DNA from: Rhizobiaceae bacterium CPCC 101076
GTDB taxonomy: Bacteria > Pseudomonadota > Alphaproteobacteria > Rhizobiales > Methylopilaceae
Assembly: GCA_003347645.1 (NCBI GenBank)
Contig: QDFX01000001.1
Coordinates: forward strand, 1 to 64,000
Direction of reading: 5' to 3'
DNA: 64,000 bases
Made by a program: the position numbers and the translations under genes. The notes beneath the pieces were generated by a model that did not search any database, was not told where the DNA came from, and saw only the letters and a program-made list of their open reading frames with translations. Positions within the stretch are counted from its first letter, which is position 1, and every line of letters starts with the position of its first letter. Positions 7,826 to 16,983 of the stretch are shown piece by piece.

Positions 7826-8092
7826 ACCGACCTCCGTCCCGCGAGCCGAATCATAGCGAACATAAGAACAAAACGCGAACTTTGTAAAATTATGGTTAAT
7901 CGTCTCTTTCCCTAAACGGCTAACGGCTCGATTCCGATATGCCTTTTGCGAAATGCACAGTTCCCATTTCCCATTTGTGCTCACCATAGTCGCCACGGAT
8001 TGGTGATCAAGTTTTGTCCCAGCTGCAGAGGGATCGCTTCGCATCCGCTGACGGGGACTGACTGTCTGATGCAGATCTGCGGTTTCCGCATG
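7826..8092. other. AT-rich intergenic region upstream of YwgA-HD
   Basis: A 267-bp stretch with no supported gene. The part nearest the YwgA start (about 7830-7930 read leftward) is AT-rich and should hold the promoter of the two-gene module. From about 8010 the composition returns to the genome norm, so one island boundary probably lies near 8000-8030. No flanking direct repeat or tRNA was seen. Confidence 0.5.
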
Positions 8093-8126
8093 TGGCTGGC
8101 CGGGCACTTACACACCCGGCCGGCCA
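8093..8126 (-). terminator. Hairpin downstream of L,D-transpeptidase gene
   Basis: A 12-bp stem (8093-8104 with 8115-8126, one G-T pair) with a 10-base loop, lying 11 bp after the stop codon of the leftward L,D-transpeptidase gene. No U run follows, so it may stabilise the transcript end rather than terminate on its own. Confidence 0.45.
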
Positions 8127-8137
8127 TCCCCATCACC

Positions 8138-8821
8138 TCACGCGCTCGCCACCCCAGCAGTCCCCAGCACCACGACACGCGTTCCGACCGGTGTCCGCTG
8201 ATACAGGTCGATGATGTCCTGATTGATCAGGCGGACGCAGCCTGAGGAGACGTTGCTGCCGATCGAGCGCGGCTCGTTGGTGCCGTGCAGGCGGTAGAGC
8301 GTGTCGCGGCCGCCCTGGTAGAGGTAGAGCGCGCGGGCGCCGAGCGGGTTCGACAGGCTGCCGTCCATGCCGTTCTTCCATTCGGCGAGTTCGGGCTGGC
8401 GGACGATCATTTCGGCCGGCGGGGTCCAGCGCGGCCATTCGGCCTTGCGGGCGATGTTCGCCGAGCCGTTCCAGCCGAAACCCTCGCGGCCGACGCCGAC
8501 GCCATAGCGCATGGCGGTGCCGCCTTCCTCGACGAGATAGAGGTATTTCGCGCCCGGATCGACGATGATCGTGCCCGGCGGTTCGGCCGTCGCATAGGTC
8601 ACCTGCTGACGGACGAATGCGGGCTTGATGGCGTTCGCCGGGACGCCGGGGATGGGGAAGCGCTCGTTCGGCAGCGGGGAATAGAGCGCGGCGTATTTCG
8701 TCGGCAGGGCCGCCGCGGGTTTGGAGCCCGAGGCGGTGGTCTGCTGGCAGGCGGCAAGCGTGCCGGCCATGCCGGCAAGGAACAGGCGGCGCGTGAGGAC
8801 GCGCCCGGATGTGCTGGTCAT
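8138..8821 (-). CDS. L,D-transpeptidase lipoprotein (YkuD domain)
   Basis: A 227-residue envelope protein that would crosslink peptidoglycan (3-3 bonds) or attach proteins to it. The YkuD catalytic motif is complete: His179 in RLHGT, then SSGCVRL with nucleophile Cys195. The N-terminus has a twin-arginine-like RRLFLAG followed by a lipobox ending at Cys25 (LAAC), so a lipid-anchored and possibly Tat-exported protein is likely. The tract ATAEPPGTIIVDPGAKYLYLV is the usual opening of the domain. It lies 40 bp after the small membrane protein that ends the carbon operon and could be read through from it. Confidence 0.93.
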   Translation of the reverse strand: MTSTSGRVLTRRLFLAGMAGTLAACQQTTASGSKPAAALPTKYAALYSPLPNERFPIPGVPANAIKPAFVRQQVTYATAEPPGTIIVDPGAKYLYLVEEGGTAMRYGVGVGREGFGWNGSANIARKAEWPRWTPPAEMIVRQPELAEWKNGMDGSLSNPLGARALYLYQGGRDTLYRLHGTNEPRSIGSNVSSGCVRLINQDIIDLYQRTPVGTRVVVLGTAGVASA

Positions 8822-8861
8822 CGAATGAAGCTCCAGAGAAAGGGGGTACTGACGGGTGAGG

Positions 8862-9215
8862 TCAGGCTTCTCTGGGAGGGCGGAACGGCACGGCGCCGCC
8901 GAGCGAGGCGGGCGGCACCACGCTCAGGAGGGTGAGGCGGATCGCCTGCGAAGAGACGGAGGGACGGCGAAGGTCCTGGGTCTCGTGTTCCGCCGTGGCG
9001 GTGAGGCCGGCGAAGGGGCAGACAGTGGTGGCCGGGCCGGTGACGGGGCAGGGCTGGCCGGTGGAGGCCGAAAGCGCGATCGCCTCGACATATTTCTGCG
9101 CGACCATGCCGCGCTGATAGCCGACGCCGAGCGTGACGAGCGCCAGCGACAGCGAGCAGGCAAGCGCGATCAGCGCCCGCCGCCAGATTGCCGTTGATGC
9201 CGCCCGCTGCCTCAT
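8862..9215 (-). CDS. Small single-pass membrane or exported protein
   Basis: A 117-residue protein with one hydrophobic segment at about residues 12-33, after an Arg-rich start (N-in orientation), and a moderately polar tail containing a CPVTGPATTVCPF cysteine pair. Family not recognised. It begins 11 bp after fba on the same strand, so it is the distal gene of the tkt-gap-pgk-fba operon. The paired cysteines outside the membrane could form a disulfide, which is inference. Confidence 0.6.
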   Translation of the reverse strand: MRQRAASTAIWRRALIALACSLSLALVTLGVGYQRGMVAQKYVEAIALSASTGQPCPVTGPATTVCPFAGLTATAEHETQDLRRPSVSSQAIRLTLLSVVPPASLGGAVPFRPPREA

Positions 9216-9226
9216 GTGACCCCGAA

Positions 9227-10312
9227 TTACTCGGCCGCTACTTTGACACCTTCGATGCGCGGATCAAGCTCGCCCTTGGCATAGCGCTGGGCCATGACGC
9301 CAACGGGGATGACCTTGATCTTCGAGGCGTTGCCGGCGGTGCCGAACTGTTCCAGCCGCTCCATGCAGAGCTTCTGCATCGCGTCTGTGGCGGGTTTGAG
9401 GTATTTGCGCGGGTCGAATTCCGAGGGATTCTCGGCGAACACTTTCCGGATGGCGCCGGTGATGGCCATGCGGTTGTCGGTGTCTATGTTGACCTTGCGG
9501 ACGCCGTGCTTGATGCCGCGCTGGATCTCTTCCACCGGGACGCCCCAGGTCGGCTTCATCTGGCCGCCGTAGCGGTTGATGATCTCCTGCAGGTCCTCCG
9601 GCACCGAGGACGAGCCGTGCATGACGAGATGCACCGTCGGCAGGCGGCGGTGGATCTCCTCGATGACGTTCATTGCGAGAACCGCGCCGTCCGGCTTGCG
9701 GGAGAACTTGTAGGCGCCGTGCGAGGTGCCCATCGCGACCGCGAGCGCGTCGACCTTGGTCTTGGCGACGAAATCGACCGCCTGGTCGGGATCGGTGAGG
9801 AGCTGGTCGTGGGAGACGGTGCCCTCGAGGCCGTGACCGTCCTCCTGCTCGCCGCCGCCGTGCTCCAGCGAGCCGAGCACGCCAAGCTCGCCCTCGACCG
9901 AGCAGCCGGCCCAGTGCGCCATGTCGGCGACGCGCTTGGTGATGCCGACATTGTACTCGTAATCGGCGGCGGTCTTGCCGTCGGCCTTCAGCGAGCCGTC
10001 CATCATGACCGAGGTGAAGCCGTACTGGATCGCGGTGGCGCAGGTGGCTTCGTTGTTGCCGTGGTCGAGATGCATGCAGATCGGGATGTGCGGATAGATC
10101 TCGACGAGGGCGTCGATCATCTTCGCCAGCATGATGTCGTTGGCGTAGGAGCGGGCGCCGCGCGAGGCCTGGATGATGACCGGAGCGTCGAGCTTGTCGG
10201 CGGCGGCGCCGATGGCCAGCGCCTGCTCCATGTTGTTGATGTTGAAGGCCGGGACGCCGTAGCCGTATTCGGCGGCGTGATCGAGGAGCTGTCGCAGCGT
10301 GATGCGGGCCAT
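9227..10312 (-). CDS. fba: Class II fructose-bisphosphate aldolase
   Basis: A 361-residue zinc-dependent aldolase that interconverts fructose-1,6-bisphosphate with dihydroxyacetone phosphate and glyceraldehyde-3-phosphate. Visible motifs include the HLDHG zinc/proton-transfer site at residues 81-85, the [18 protein letters not shown] region, the phosphate-binding [10 protein letters not shown] and MHGSSSVP blocks, and the [10 protein letters not shown] block. It is the type often called CbbA in organisms with a Calvin cycle, but no RuBisCO gene is in this window. The ATG at 10312 follows GGAGAG. It is in the leftward glycolytic/pentose operon, after a 52-residue gene and a 24-bp gap. Confidence 0.97.
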   Translation of the reverse strand: MARITLRQLLDHAAEYGYGVPAFNINNMEQALAIGAAADKLDAPVIIQASRGARSYANDIMLAKMIDALVEIYPHIPICMHLDHGNNEATCATAIQYGFTSVMMDGSLKADGKTAADYEYNVGITKRVADMAHWAGCSVEGELGVLGSLEHGGGEQEDGHGLEGTVSHDQLLTDPDQAVDFVAKTKVDALAVAMGTSHGAYKFSRKPDGAVLAMNVIEEIHRRLPTVHLVMHGSSSVPEDLQEIINRYGGQMKPTWGVPVEEIQRGIKHGVRKVNIDTDNRMAITGAIRKVFAENPSEFDPRKYLKPATDAMQKLCMERLEQFGTAGNASKIKVIPVGVMAQRYAKGELDPRIEGVKVAAE

Positions 10313-10336
10313 TGTCGGTCTCTCCGGACTAGCGTG

Positions 10337-10495
10337 TCACTTGGTGTCGCGCATCCCGACGCAGACACCGTTTTCCATCGTGCCGCCGCCGTCGAGACAG
10401 CGGCCGGTCTCCATCCGCTCGTAGAGCCAGTCCCGGCCGCCCGCGAACCAGGCGACGACAACGACCAGGCACGCGAGGATCAGGATCGTCCTCAT
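10337..10495 (-). CDS. 52-residue membrane-anchored peptide between pgk and fba
   Basis: A very small protein with an N-terminal hydrophobic helix ([19 protein letters not shown]) followed by a short domain with the pattern [17 protein letters not shown]. The GRCLDxGG...C motif recurs in small proteobacterial proteins of unknown function, to my recollection. Its ATG at 10495 overlaps the pgk TGA stop as ATGA, which implies translational coupling and supports it as a real gene. The two cysteines would face the periplasm if the helix is a signal anchor. A 16-residue upstream extension inside pgk is unlikely. Confidence 0.7.
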   Translation of the reverse strand: MRTILILACLVVVVAWFAGGRDWLYERMETGRCLDGGGTMENGVCVGMRDTK

Positions 10496-11688
10496 TGCCG
10501 GCGCAGGGCTTCCACGCCGGGGAGGGGCTTGCCTTCCAGCCATTCAAGGAATGCGCCACCGGCGGTCGAGATGTAGGTGAAGTCGTCGGCCGCGCCAGCA
10601 TGGTTGAGCGCCGCGACCGTATCGCCGCCGCCGGCGACCGAGAGAAGCTTGCCCTCCTTGGTCAGCGCGCCGGCCTTTTTCGCCACGGCGACGGTGGCGC
10701 GGTCGAACGGCTCCAGCTCGAAGGCGCCGAACGGGCCGTTCCAGACGAGGGTCTTTGTATGTTCGAGGAGCTTCGAGACTTCGAGCACGCTGCGCGGGCC
10801 GGCATCGAGGATCATCTCGTCCTTGGCGACGCCTTCTGCCAGAACGGCCTGGTTCGAGGCATGGGCCTTGAATTCCTTGGCGACGACGACGTCGATCGGC
10901 AGGACGATGCGGCAGTTCTTCTCTTTCGCCGTCTTCAGGATGTCGTTGGCGGTGCCGACGAGATCATGCTCGCAGAGCGACTTGCCGACATCCATGCCTT
11001 GGGCGGCGAGGAAGGTGTTGGCCATGCCGCCGCCGATGATCAAAGTGTCGACCTTGCCGACGAGGTTCGACAGCAGGTCGATCTTGGTCGAAACCTTGGC
11101 GCCGCCGACGACCGCCGCGACCGGGTGTTCCGGATGCGACAGCGCCTTGGCGAGAGCTTCCAGTTCTTGCTGCATCGAGCGGCCGGCATAGGCCGGCAGC
11201 AGCTTGGCCAGGCCGACGACCGAAGCGGCCGAGCGATGCGCGACCGAGAAGGCGTCATTGACGAAGATATCGCCGAGCTTGGCGAGTTCCTTCGTAAAGG
11301 CCTCGTCGTCAGCCTCCTCGCCCGGATGGAAGCGGAGGTTTTCGAGGAGGAGCACCTCGCCGTCCTTCATCGCCGCGACCACGCGCTCGGCGTCGGGGCC
11401 GATGCAGTCCGGCGCGAAGGCGACCGGCTGGCCGAGCGCCTGCGAGACGTCGGGCAGGATGTGCTGGAGGCTCTGCGCCTCGTCGCGCTTGCCCTTCGGC
11501 CGGCCGAAATGGGCGATCAGGATCGCCCTGCCGCCTTTGGACGTGAGGTCCCTGATGGTCGGCAGCGCGGCCTGGATACGGGTATCGTCGGTGACGCGCC
11601 CGTTCTCCATCGGCAGGTTGAAGTCGACGCGGACGAGGACGCGCTTGCCCGCGAGATCGGAGATGTCGTCGAGTGTCTTGAAGCTCAT
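10492..11688 (-). CDS. pgk: Phosphoglycerate kinase
   Basis: A 398-residue monomeric cytosolic kinase that converts 1,3-bisphosphoglycerate plus ADP to 3-phosphoglycerate plus ATP, or the reverse in gluconeogenesis. The substrate pocket RVDFNLP (residues 21-27), the HFGRPKG loop, the [10 protein letters not shown] hinge and the nucleotide-binding GGGDTVAAL near the C-terminus are all present, and the length is standard. Its start overlaps the stop of the 99-residue coiled-coil gene (ATGA), and its stop overlaps the start of the 52-residue gene in the same way, so the three are translationally coupled. Confidence 0.98.
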   Translation of the reverse strand: MSFKTLDDISDLAGKRVLVRVDFNLPMENGRVTDDTRIQAALPTIRDLTSKGGRAILIAHFGRPKGKRDEAQSLQHILPDVSQALGQPVAFAPDCIGPDAERVVAAMKDGEVLLLENLRFHPGEEADDEAFTKELAKLGDIFVNDAFSVAHRSAASVVGLAKLLPAYAGRSMQQELEALAKALSHPEHPVAAVVGGAKVSTKIDLLSNLVGKVDTLIIGGGMANTFLAAQGMDVGKSLCEHDLVGTANDILKTAKEKNCRIVLPIDVVVAKEFKAHASNQAVLAEGVAKDEMILDAGPRSVLEVSKLLEHTKTLVWNGPFGAFELEPFDRATVAVAKKAGALTKEGKLLSVAGGGDTVAALNHAGAADDFTYISTAGGAFLEWLEGKPLPGVEALRRQ

Positions 11689-11984
11689 GGGCGAAGGAAG
11701 TTGGCGGTCGCGAAGATGATGCCGGCCATTCCGATCAGCATCGATGACATGATGGCAATGGTCTGCCAGACATTGGGTATCATCTGCAGGCGCTTATCGA
11801 AGCCGTCGAACCGGCCATCAAGACGAGCGAGACTGACTTCGATTCCGCCAAGCCGACCTTCGATGCCGCGCAGGCTCGTCTTCACCTCGGCCATATCCTC
11901 CTCCAACCGCTCAACGCGTCTTTCGAGCGTCGAGCCATCCGTCCCGCCGGCCGATACCCGACCGATCCGCCTCGCCTCAGCCAT
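11685..11984 (-). CDS. Coiled-coil protein with C-terminal membrane anchor
   Basis: A 99-residue protein. Residues about 20-70 form a heptad-rich coiled coil ([18 protein letters not shown], repeated [23 protein letters not shown]), and residues about 75-95 form a single transmembrane tail ([19 protein letters not shown]). Similar short coiled-coil tail-anchored proteins are widespread and unnamed. It sits between gap and pgk, 40 bp after gap, and its stop overlaps the pgk start. Its placement inside a core carbon operon is unusual; the role is unknown. The ribosome site GGGGGA supports ATG 11984. Confidence 0.7.
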   Translation of the reverse strand: MAEARRIGRVSAGGTDGSTLERRVERLEEDMAEVKTSLRGIEGRLGGIEVSLARLDGRFDGFDKRLQMIPNVWQTIAIMSSMLIGMAGIIFATANFLRP

Positions 11985-12024
11985 AGGTGGTGTCCCCCGC
12001 CGGTCCGGTCGAGTGTAGCAGAGG

Positions 12025-13035
12025 TCAGATCAGCTTGCCCATCGCGACGGCCGTGTCGGCCATGCGGTTCGAGAAGCCCCATTCGTTGTCGTACCAGGAC
12101 AGGACGCGGACGAGGGTGCCGTCCATGACCTTGGTCTGGTCGAGCGCGAACGAGGACGAGGCCGGGTTGTGGTTGAAGTCGGAGGAGACGAGCTTTTCGT
12201 CGACGACGTCGAGGATGCCCTTGAGCTGCTGGGCAGCGGCCCGCTTCACCGCCTCGTTGACTTCTTCCACCGTGGTCGCGCGCTTGGCGTTGAACTTGAA
12301 GTCGACGACCGAGACGTTCGGGGTCGGCACGCGGATCGAGGTGCCGTCGAGCTTGCCCTTCAGTTCCGGGAGCACGAGGCCGACGGCCTTGGCGGCGCCG
12401 GTCGTGGTCGGGATCATGCTCATGGCCGCCGCGCGGGCGCGGTAGAGGTCCTTGTGCATGGTATCGAGCGTCGGCTGGTCGCCGGTGTAGGAGTGGATCG
12501 TCGTCATGAAGCCCTGCTCGATGCCGATGGCGTCGTTGAGGACCTTGGCGACCGGACCAAGGCAGTTCGTCGTGCAGGATGCGTTCGAGACGACGACGTG
12601 GTCCCGGGTCAGTTTGTCGTGGTTGACGCCGTAGACGACCGTCAGGTCGGCGCCGTCGCCCGGCGCCGAGATCAGGACGCGCTTGGCACCGGCCTCGAGA
12701 TGGGCCGAGGCCTTGTCCTTGGCGGTGAAGATGCCGGTGCATTCGAGCGCGATGTCGACGCCGAGCTCCTTGTGCGGAAGTTCGGCGGGGTTCTTGATCG
12801 CGGTGACCTTGATCTTGCCGTGGCCCTCGACGTCGATGAACTCGCCCTCGACCGTGACCTTGGCCGGGAACTTGCCGTGGACCGAGTCATAGCGGAGCAG
12901 GTGAGCGTTGGTTTCGACCGGACCCAGATCGTTGATGGCCACGACCTGAATATCCTTGCGACCGCTCTCAACGATGCCACGCAGGACGAGACGTCCGATG
13001 CGTCCGAAACCGTTGATCGCTACCCGAACCGCCAT
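12025..13035 (-). CDS. gap: Glyceraldehyde-3-phosphate dehydrogenase, type I
   Basis: A 336-residue enzyme that oxidises and phosphorylates glyceraldehyde-3-phosphate using NAD(P). The dinucleotide fold INGFGRIGR begins at residue 8, the catalytic Cys154 lies in [12 protein letters not shown], and the partner His is at 181 in TIHSYTGDQ. The C-terminal [13 protein letters not shown] signature is complete. ATG 13035 is preceded by AGGAGG eight bases upstream, so the longer upstream frame is rejected. It follows tkt by 34 bp. Residue 33 is Ala in VVAIND, so cofactor choice cannot be called safely. Confidence 0.98.
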   Translation of the reverse strand: MAVRVAINGFGRIGRLVLRGIVESGRKDIQVVAINDLGPVETNAHLLRYDSVHGKFPAKVTVEGEFIDVEGHGKIKVTAIKNPAELPHKELGVDIALECTGIFTAKDKASAHLEAGAKRVLISAPGDGADLTVVYGVNHDKLTRDHVVVSNASCTTNCLGPVAKVLNDAIGIEQGFMTTIHSYTGDQPTLDTMHKDLYRARAAAMSMIPTTTGAAKAVGLVLPELKGKLDGTSIRVPTPNVSVVDFKFNAKRATTVEEVNEAVKRAAAQQLKGILDVVDEKLVSSDFNHNPASSSFALDQTKVMDGTLVRVLSWYDNEWGFSNRMADTAVAMGKLI

Positions 13036-13069
13036 GTCATATCCTCCTGACCAGATTTGCTGAATTTCC

Positions 13070-15058
13070 TTAGCGGCCCAAACGTTTCCGCGCCAGAGAA
13101 ACAACCGCGTCCGTCGTGATTCCGAAATGTTCGTAAACCTGGTTGGCGGGGCCGGAGGCACCGAAACCGGGCATGCCGACGAAGATGCCGTCGAGACCGA
13201 TGATGTGGTCCCAGCCCATCCGGATCGCCGCTTCGACGCCCACCTTCACTTTTGCGTTTCCGATGACCGAAGCGCGGTATCCGGCGTCCTGTTCGTCGAA
13301 CAGCTCCATGCACGGGACCGAGACGACTCGAGTGGCGATGCCGTCGGCCGAGAGCTTCTCGTATGCCTCGATGGCCAGCGAGACTTCCGAACCCGACGCG
13401 AAGATCGAGATCTCGGCTTCGCCGTTCTTCGAGGCGCGGATCTCGTAGGCTCCGCGCTCGGTGAGGTTCGCGGCCGGTTCGAGGCGTGCCTGCTTCAGGT
13501 TCTGGCGGGTCAGCGCAAGCAGGCTCGGGCGGTCGGTGTGGCGGATCGCCAGTTCCCAGGCCTCCGCCGTCTCGATCGTATCGGCCGGACGGAAGACGAG
13601 GAGATGAGGGATCGCGCGGAGCGCCGCGACATGCTCGACCGGCTGATGGGTCGGGCCGTCCTCGCCGACGCCGATCGAGTCATGGGTGAAGACGTAGATG
13701 ATGCGCTGGCCCATCAGGCTGGCGAGGCGGATCGACGGGCGGCAATAATCCGAGAAGACGAGGAAGGTCGCGCCCATCGGAATGATGCCGCCGTGCAGCG
13801 CGATGCCGTTCAGCGCGGCGCACATGCCGTGCTCGCGAATGCCCCAATGGATATAGCGACCGGCGAAATCACCGGGCGTGACTTCCTTGAACGCCTTGAC
13901 CTTGGTGTTGTTCGACGGCGTCAGGTCGGCGGAGCCGGAGAGGAGTTCCGGGATCGTGTCGGCGATGGCGTCGAGGACGAGCTCGGAGGATTTGCGGGTC
14001 GCGACCTCCTGCGGTTCGGCGATCAGCCGGTCCTTCAGGCGCTGGAAGGCCGAACCGAGATCGGCCGGCAGGATGCCGTTGGTGCGGCGCTCGAACTCTT
14101 CGCGCTTCTTGACGTCGGCCGAAGCGAGGCGGTTGAGCCAGCTGCTGCGGTCGCCCTGAGCGCGCTCGCCCGCGCCGCGCCAGAAATCGAGCACGTCGTT
14201 CGGCAGTTCGAAGGGCGGGTACTCCCAGTTCAGCGCCTTGCGGGTCGCCTCGATCTCGTCCTTGCCGAGCGGCGAGCCGTGGGCGGAGGACTTGCCGGCC
14301 TTGGTCGGCGCGCCGAAGCCGATCGTCGTCTTGCAGGCGATCAGGGTCGGCTTGTCGCTGGCCTGGGCGGTCCTGATCGCGTTGGCGATCGCTTCCGGGT
14401 CGTGGCCATCGATGTGGAAGGCGTTCCAGTTCGCGGCCTTGAAGCGGGCGACCTGATCGACCGAGTCGGACAAGGTCAGAGGGCCGTCGATCGAGATGCC
14501 GTTATCGTCCCAGAAGGCGATCAGCTTGTTGAGCTTGAGATGGCCGGCGATGGCGATCGATTCCTGGCTGATGCCTTCCATCAGGTCGCCGTCCGAGCAC
14601 AGGACGTAGGTGTGGTGGTCGACGATGTCGTCGCCGAACTCGGCGTTCAGCAGGCGTTCCGCGAGCGCCATGCCGACGGCGTTGCCGAGGCCCTGGCCGA
14701 GCGGACCGGTGGTCGTCTCGATGCCGAGCGTCTTGAAATTCTCCGGATGGCCGGGCGTAACCGATTCGAGCTGGCGGAAATTCTTGATGTCCTCGATCGA
14801 GACGCTGTCGTAACCCACAAGATGAAGCAGGCCGTAAAGCAGCATCGAACCGTGGCCGGCGGAGAGCACGAAACGATCGCGGTCCGGCCAGTGGGGGTCC
14901 TTCGGATCGAACTTCAGGAACTGGGTGAACAGGACCGTCGCGACGTCGGCGGCACCCATCGGCAGGCCCGGATGGCCGGACTTGGCCTTCTCGACCGCGT
15001 CCATTGCAAGGAAACGCAATGCGTTGGCCATGCGATCATGAGTTTCGCGAGAGGTCAT
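13070..15058 (-). CDS. tkt: Transketolase
   Basis: A 662-residue thiamine-diphosphate enzyme of the pentose phosphate (and Calvin) pathways that moves two-carbon units between sugars. The [12 protein letters not shown] opening, the [12 protein letters not shown] block, the thiamine-binding [13 protein letters not shown] segment, the transketolase motif [14 protein letters not shown] and the C-terminal [17 protein letters not shown] are present. It is the first gene of the leftward tkt-gap-pgk-fba operon. The 233 bp before it, shared with the rightward DUF4164 gene, should contain divergent promoters and include a run of seven T at about 15238-15244. Confidence 0.98.
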   Translation of the reverse strand: MTSRETHDRMANALRFLAMDAVEKAKSGHPGLPMGAADVATVLFTQFLKFDPKDPHWPDRDRFVLSAGHGSMLLYGLLHLVGYDSVSIEDIKNFRQLESVTPGHPENFKTLGIETTTGPLGQGLGNAVGMALAERLLNAEFGDDIVDHHTYVLCSDGDLMEGISQESIAIAGHLKLNKLIAFWDDNGISIDGPLTLSDSVDQVARFKAANWNAFHIDGHDPEAIANAIRTAQASDKPTLIACKTTIGFGAPTKAGKSSAHGSPLGKDEIEATRKALNWEYPPFELPNDVLDFWRGAGERAQGDRSSWLNRLASADVKKREEFERRTNGILPADLGSAFQRLKDRLIAEPQEVATRKSSELVLDAIADTIPELLSGSADLTPSNNTKVKAFKEVTPGDFAGRYIHWGIREHGMCAALNGIALHGGIIPMGATFLVFSDYCRPSIRLASLMGQRIIYVFTHDSIGVGEDGPTHQPVEHVAALRAIPHLLVFRPADTIETAEAWELAIRHTDRPSLLALTRQNLKQARLEPAANLTERGAYEIRASKNGEAEISIFASGSEVSLAIEAYEKLSADGIATRVVSVPCMELFDEQDAGYRASVIGNAKVKVGVEAAIRMGWDHIIGLDGIFVGMPGFGASGPANQVYEHFGITTDAVVSLARKRLGR

Positions 15059-15318
15059 AGGCGCGGTCTTTCAGTTGCGGATCTGAAGTTTGCCGAAGGC
15101 GCGTTCCGGGAGAAACCGGTCAAGCGGGTCGACCGACGGCGGTGAGTTGCATGCGCGAAGAGGTAGTCGAGAGGAGCAAAAAAGGCCAGTGCATCGAAAA
15201 CGGAGCTGAATTGCGGAACCGCGCCGATTGACGTGCGTTTTTTTGACCCTCCATAATCTGAATTCAGCCGCTTTCTGCGGTCAGAAACCCCATGGCGGCG
15301 GCAGGGGAGTGTATGCGT

Positions 15319-15600
15319 ATGAGGGACACCGCACTCGCGGCGGCGATCCGACGGCTTGAGACAGCCGTCGGTGCGGTGGAGGGGGCTGCAACACGCATTC
15401 TCGCGGCACGGCGAACAGGCGCCGACCACGAGAGCGAGATAGCACTTCTCTCCGACGACCGCGCACGCATGGCCGAAGAACTCGACGCGTTGAACGCGCG
15501 GGCATCTCGTCTCGAAACCGTCAATCGCGATGTCGCCCGGCGACTTGATACCGCGATGGAGACGATACGCGACGTGTTGTCCGAACAGCCTCACGCCTAG
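15319..15600 (+). CDS. DUF4164 family protein
   Basis: A 93-residue, mostly helical coiled-coil protein of the DUF4164 family, which in Rhizobiales almost always precedes zapA. Heptads run through most of the chain (ALLSDDRARMAEELDALNAR, RLETVNRDVARRLDTAM). I favour ATG 15319, because GGGGAG lies ten bases upstream; ATG 15292 and 15313 are in frame and possible. It ends 16 bp before zapA. The linkage suggests a role in division-ring or FtsZ-associated assembly, but no function is established to my knowledge. Confidence 0.8.
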   Translation: MRDTALAAAIRRLETAVGAVEGAATRILAARRTGADHESEIALLSDDRARMAEELDALNARASRLETVNRDVARRLDTAMETIRDVLSEQPHA

Positions 15601-15616
15601 GTCAGGAGAACGTCCC

Positions 15617-16024
15617 ATGGCCGAGGTAAACCTCTTGATTGCCGGTAAAAGCTATCGGATGGCCTGCGACGATGGTCAGGAACCCCATCTCCAAGGCCTG
15701 GCGGAGCAGATCGACGGCAAGATTGCCGATATGCGCGAAAGTTTCGGCGAAATCGGTGACATGCGGCTGACGGTGATGGCGTCGATCGTGGTGGCCGACG
15801 AACTGGCGGAAGCGCGGCGCCGGATCAAGGCGCTGGAGGGCGATATCGAGCGTCTCCGGAACGCCGACGACAATGCGCTTGCGGCGAACGAAGCGGAGCA
15901 GGACGAGGCGGCGAAGCTGCTCGACCGGGTTTCCGAACGTCTGGAAGTCCTCGCGGCGGACCTGAGGTCGCAGACCCATCGCACCGATCTCTCTGGCGCG
16001 AACGGCCACGACGACCTAAGTTAA
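15617..16024 (+). CDS. zapA: Cell division protein ZapA
   Basis: A 135-residue FtsZ-ring accessory protein that bundles FtsZ filaments as a dimer or tetramer. The family N-terminal domain is clear (VNLLIAGKSYRMACDDGQE, then LAEQIDGKIADMR), followed by a helical coiled coil and a polar tail. AGGAG lies eight bases before the ATG. It is co-directional with DUF4164 and is followed at once by 6S RNA, the standard alphaproteobacterial order. Confidence 0.95.
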   Translation: MAEVNLLIAGKSYRMACDDGQEPHLQGLAEQIDGKIADMRESFGEIGDMRLTVMASIVVADELAEARRRIKALEGDIERLRNADDNALAANEAEQDEAAKLLDRVSERLEVLAADLRSQTHRTDLSGANGHDDLS

Positions 16025-16025
16025 G

Positions 16026-16193
16026 CGAGCGGTGCTGCTGGGTTGGTTAGGAAACTGTATTCCCGGGGCCTTATCGATCTCAACGGGAGCTGTCCCTGCC
16101 TTCGCCCCTGGGCTTAGGCACATGGCGCCCACCTACTTAGGTAGGTTCCCGGGATCGAAAAATCCGACGGCTTCGGTGGCTCCGCGCTTTCTC
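16026..16193 (+). ncRNA. ssrS: 6S RNA
   Basis: Regulatory RNA that mimics an open promoter and binds the housekeeping RNA polymerase holoenzyme. The region matches the alphaproteobacterial 6S pattern from memory: ATTCCCGGGGCC near 16069, an internal ATGGCGCCCACCTAC, and GGTTCCCGGGATCG near 16155. The two CCCGGG blocks pair to form the long inner stem, and GCGG near the start pairs with CCGC near 16190 as an outer stem. It lies just after zapA, its usual place before fthC. Ends are approximate to about ten bases. Confidence 0.75.
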
Positions 16194-16284
16194 TCCTCGT
16201 CTAAACCGCGCTTGATCGGGTGGATTCTAAACTTTCGCCTATCCAACGTCGCGACAAGCGTTTTCCGGTTTTTGCCAGGGACTC

Positions 16285-16301
16285 TTTAGAATTCGTATAA
16301 G
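16285..16301 (+). promoter_or_regulatory. Possible Irr-type (ICE-like) half-site upstream of fecI
   Basis: The sequence TTTAGAATTCGTATAAG begins with the TTTAGAA half of the Irr iron-control element known in Rhizobiales; the second half is degenerate. It lies 45 bp upstream of the FecI start, where an iron-responsive regulator would be expected. The match is partial and could be chance. Confidence 0.3.
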
Positions 16302-16345
16302 TTATTGATGTTGCAGCGTAATTCAGGCTGCACTAAGGGAGCTTC

Positions 16346-16897
16346 GTGCATGTCCCGCATTGCGGGCCGGAGCTGCCGTTCATGGGCGTGGATCTAAAGA
16401 GCCTGTTTGTCGATCACAGCCGCGAGCTCGACACGTTCCTGCGGCGGCGCGTGGACGATCCGGGCGCGGCCGCCGATCTGGCGCAGGAGGCGTTTCTGCG
16501 TCTCGCGCGCATGCCGGCCAAGGCGGAGCTCGACAATCCGCGAAAATTCCTCTTCACGATCGCGGCCAATCTGGCGCGCGACCATATTCGCCGTCTGGTC
16601 ACGCGCAGAAGGTGGATGGCGCAGGACGACGACGGCGTCGACGTCGCGTGTTCCGGGCCGCTTGCCGACGCGGCCATGATCGCCGACGAGGACCAGCGGG
16701 CGCTTCGCGACGCGATCGAGGCGCTGCCGGCGCGAACCCGGGCGATCTTCCTGATGTTCCATGTCGAGAACAGATCCTACCGCGAGATCGGGGCGGCCCT
16801 TGGTGTCTCGACGCGGACCGTCGAATACCATCTTCGGCAGGCTGTGCTGCAATGCCGGCAGCATGTGCGGGCAGCCGAACGTTCCAACGAAAAATAA
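16346..16897 (+). CDS. FecI-like ECF sigma factor
   Basis: A 183-residue extracytoplasmic-function sigma factor for an iron or heme uptake receptor. Region 2 is seen in VDDPGAAADLAQEAFLRLAR and the FLFTIAANLARDHIRR promoter-opening helix. Region 4 is LPARTRAIFLMFHVENRSYR with an EIGAALGVSTRTVEYHL helix-turn-helix. The start at 16346 follows AGGGAG; Met13 (16382) has a weaker GGAG. It is followed by fecR and a receptor with a signalling domain, so it probably directs transcription of that receptor in response to ligand. The cassette lies between 6S RNA and fthC, which are normally adjacent. Confidence 0.93.
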   Translation: MHVPHCGPELPFMGVDLKSLFVDHSRELDTFLRRRVDDPGAAADLAQEAFLRLARMPAKAELDNPRKFLFTIAANLARDHIRRLVTRRRWMAQDDDGVDVACSGPLADAAMIADEDQRALRDAIEALPARTRAIFLMFHVENRSYREIGAALGVSTRTVEYHLRQAVLQCRQHVRAAERSNEK

Positions 16898-16983
16898 TCG
16901 CAGGGGATTTCGGTCGACGGCGCGTCCTTATAGAGAGGCGGCGTGCGCGAGCGCGACATCTATTCGGAACGGCCGGACGAAGC

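Noticed and set aside
7946-8245. A 99-codon rightward frame between the YwgA gene and the L,D-transpeptidase
   Set aside because: It overlaps the 3' end of the transpeptidase gene on the other strand, has no ribosome site, and its composition is not protein-like.
10495-12018. A 507-codon open frame antisense to pgk
   Set aside because: Shadow frame; it crosses the overlapping ATGA junctions of three real genes and has no family resemblance.
9227-15058. A Calvin-cycle (cbb) operon
   Set aside because: The aldolase is of the CbbA-like type and tkt/gap/pgk are present, but there is no RuBisCO, phosphoribulokinase or CbbR gene in the window, so only a glycolytic/pentose operon is supported.
13127-15145. 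A 672-codon open frame antisense to transketolase
   Set aside because: It is a shadow of the high-GC coding strand; transketolase has complete family motifs, while the antisense product has low-complexity Arg/Asp/Gly composition and no recognisable domain.
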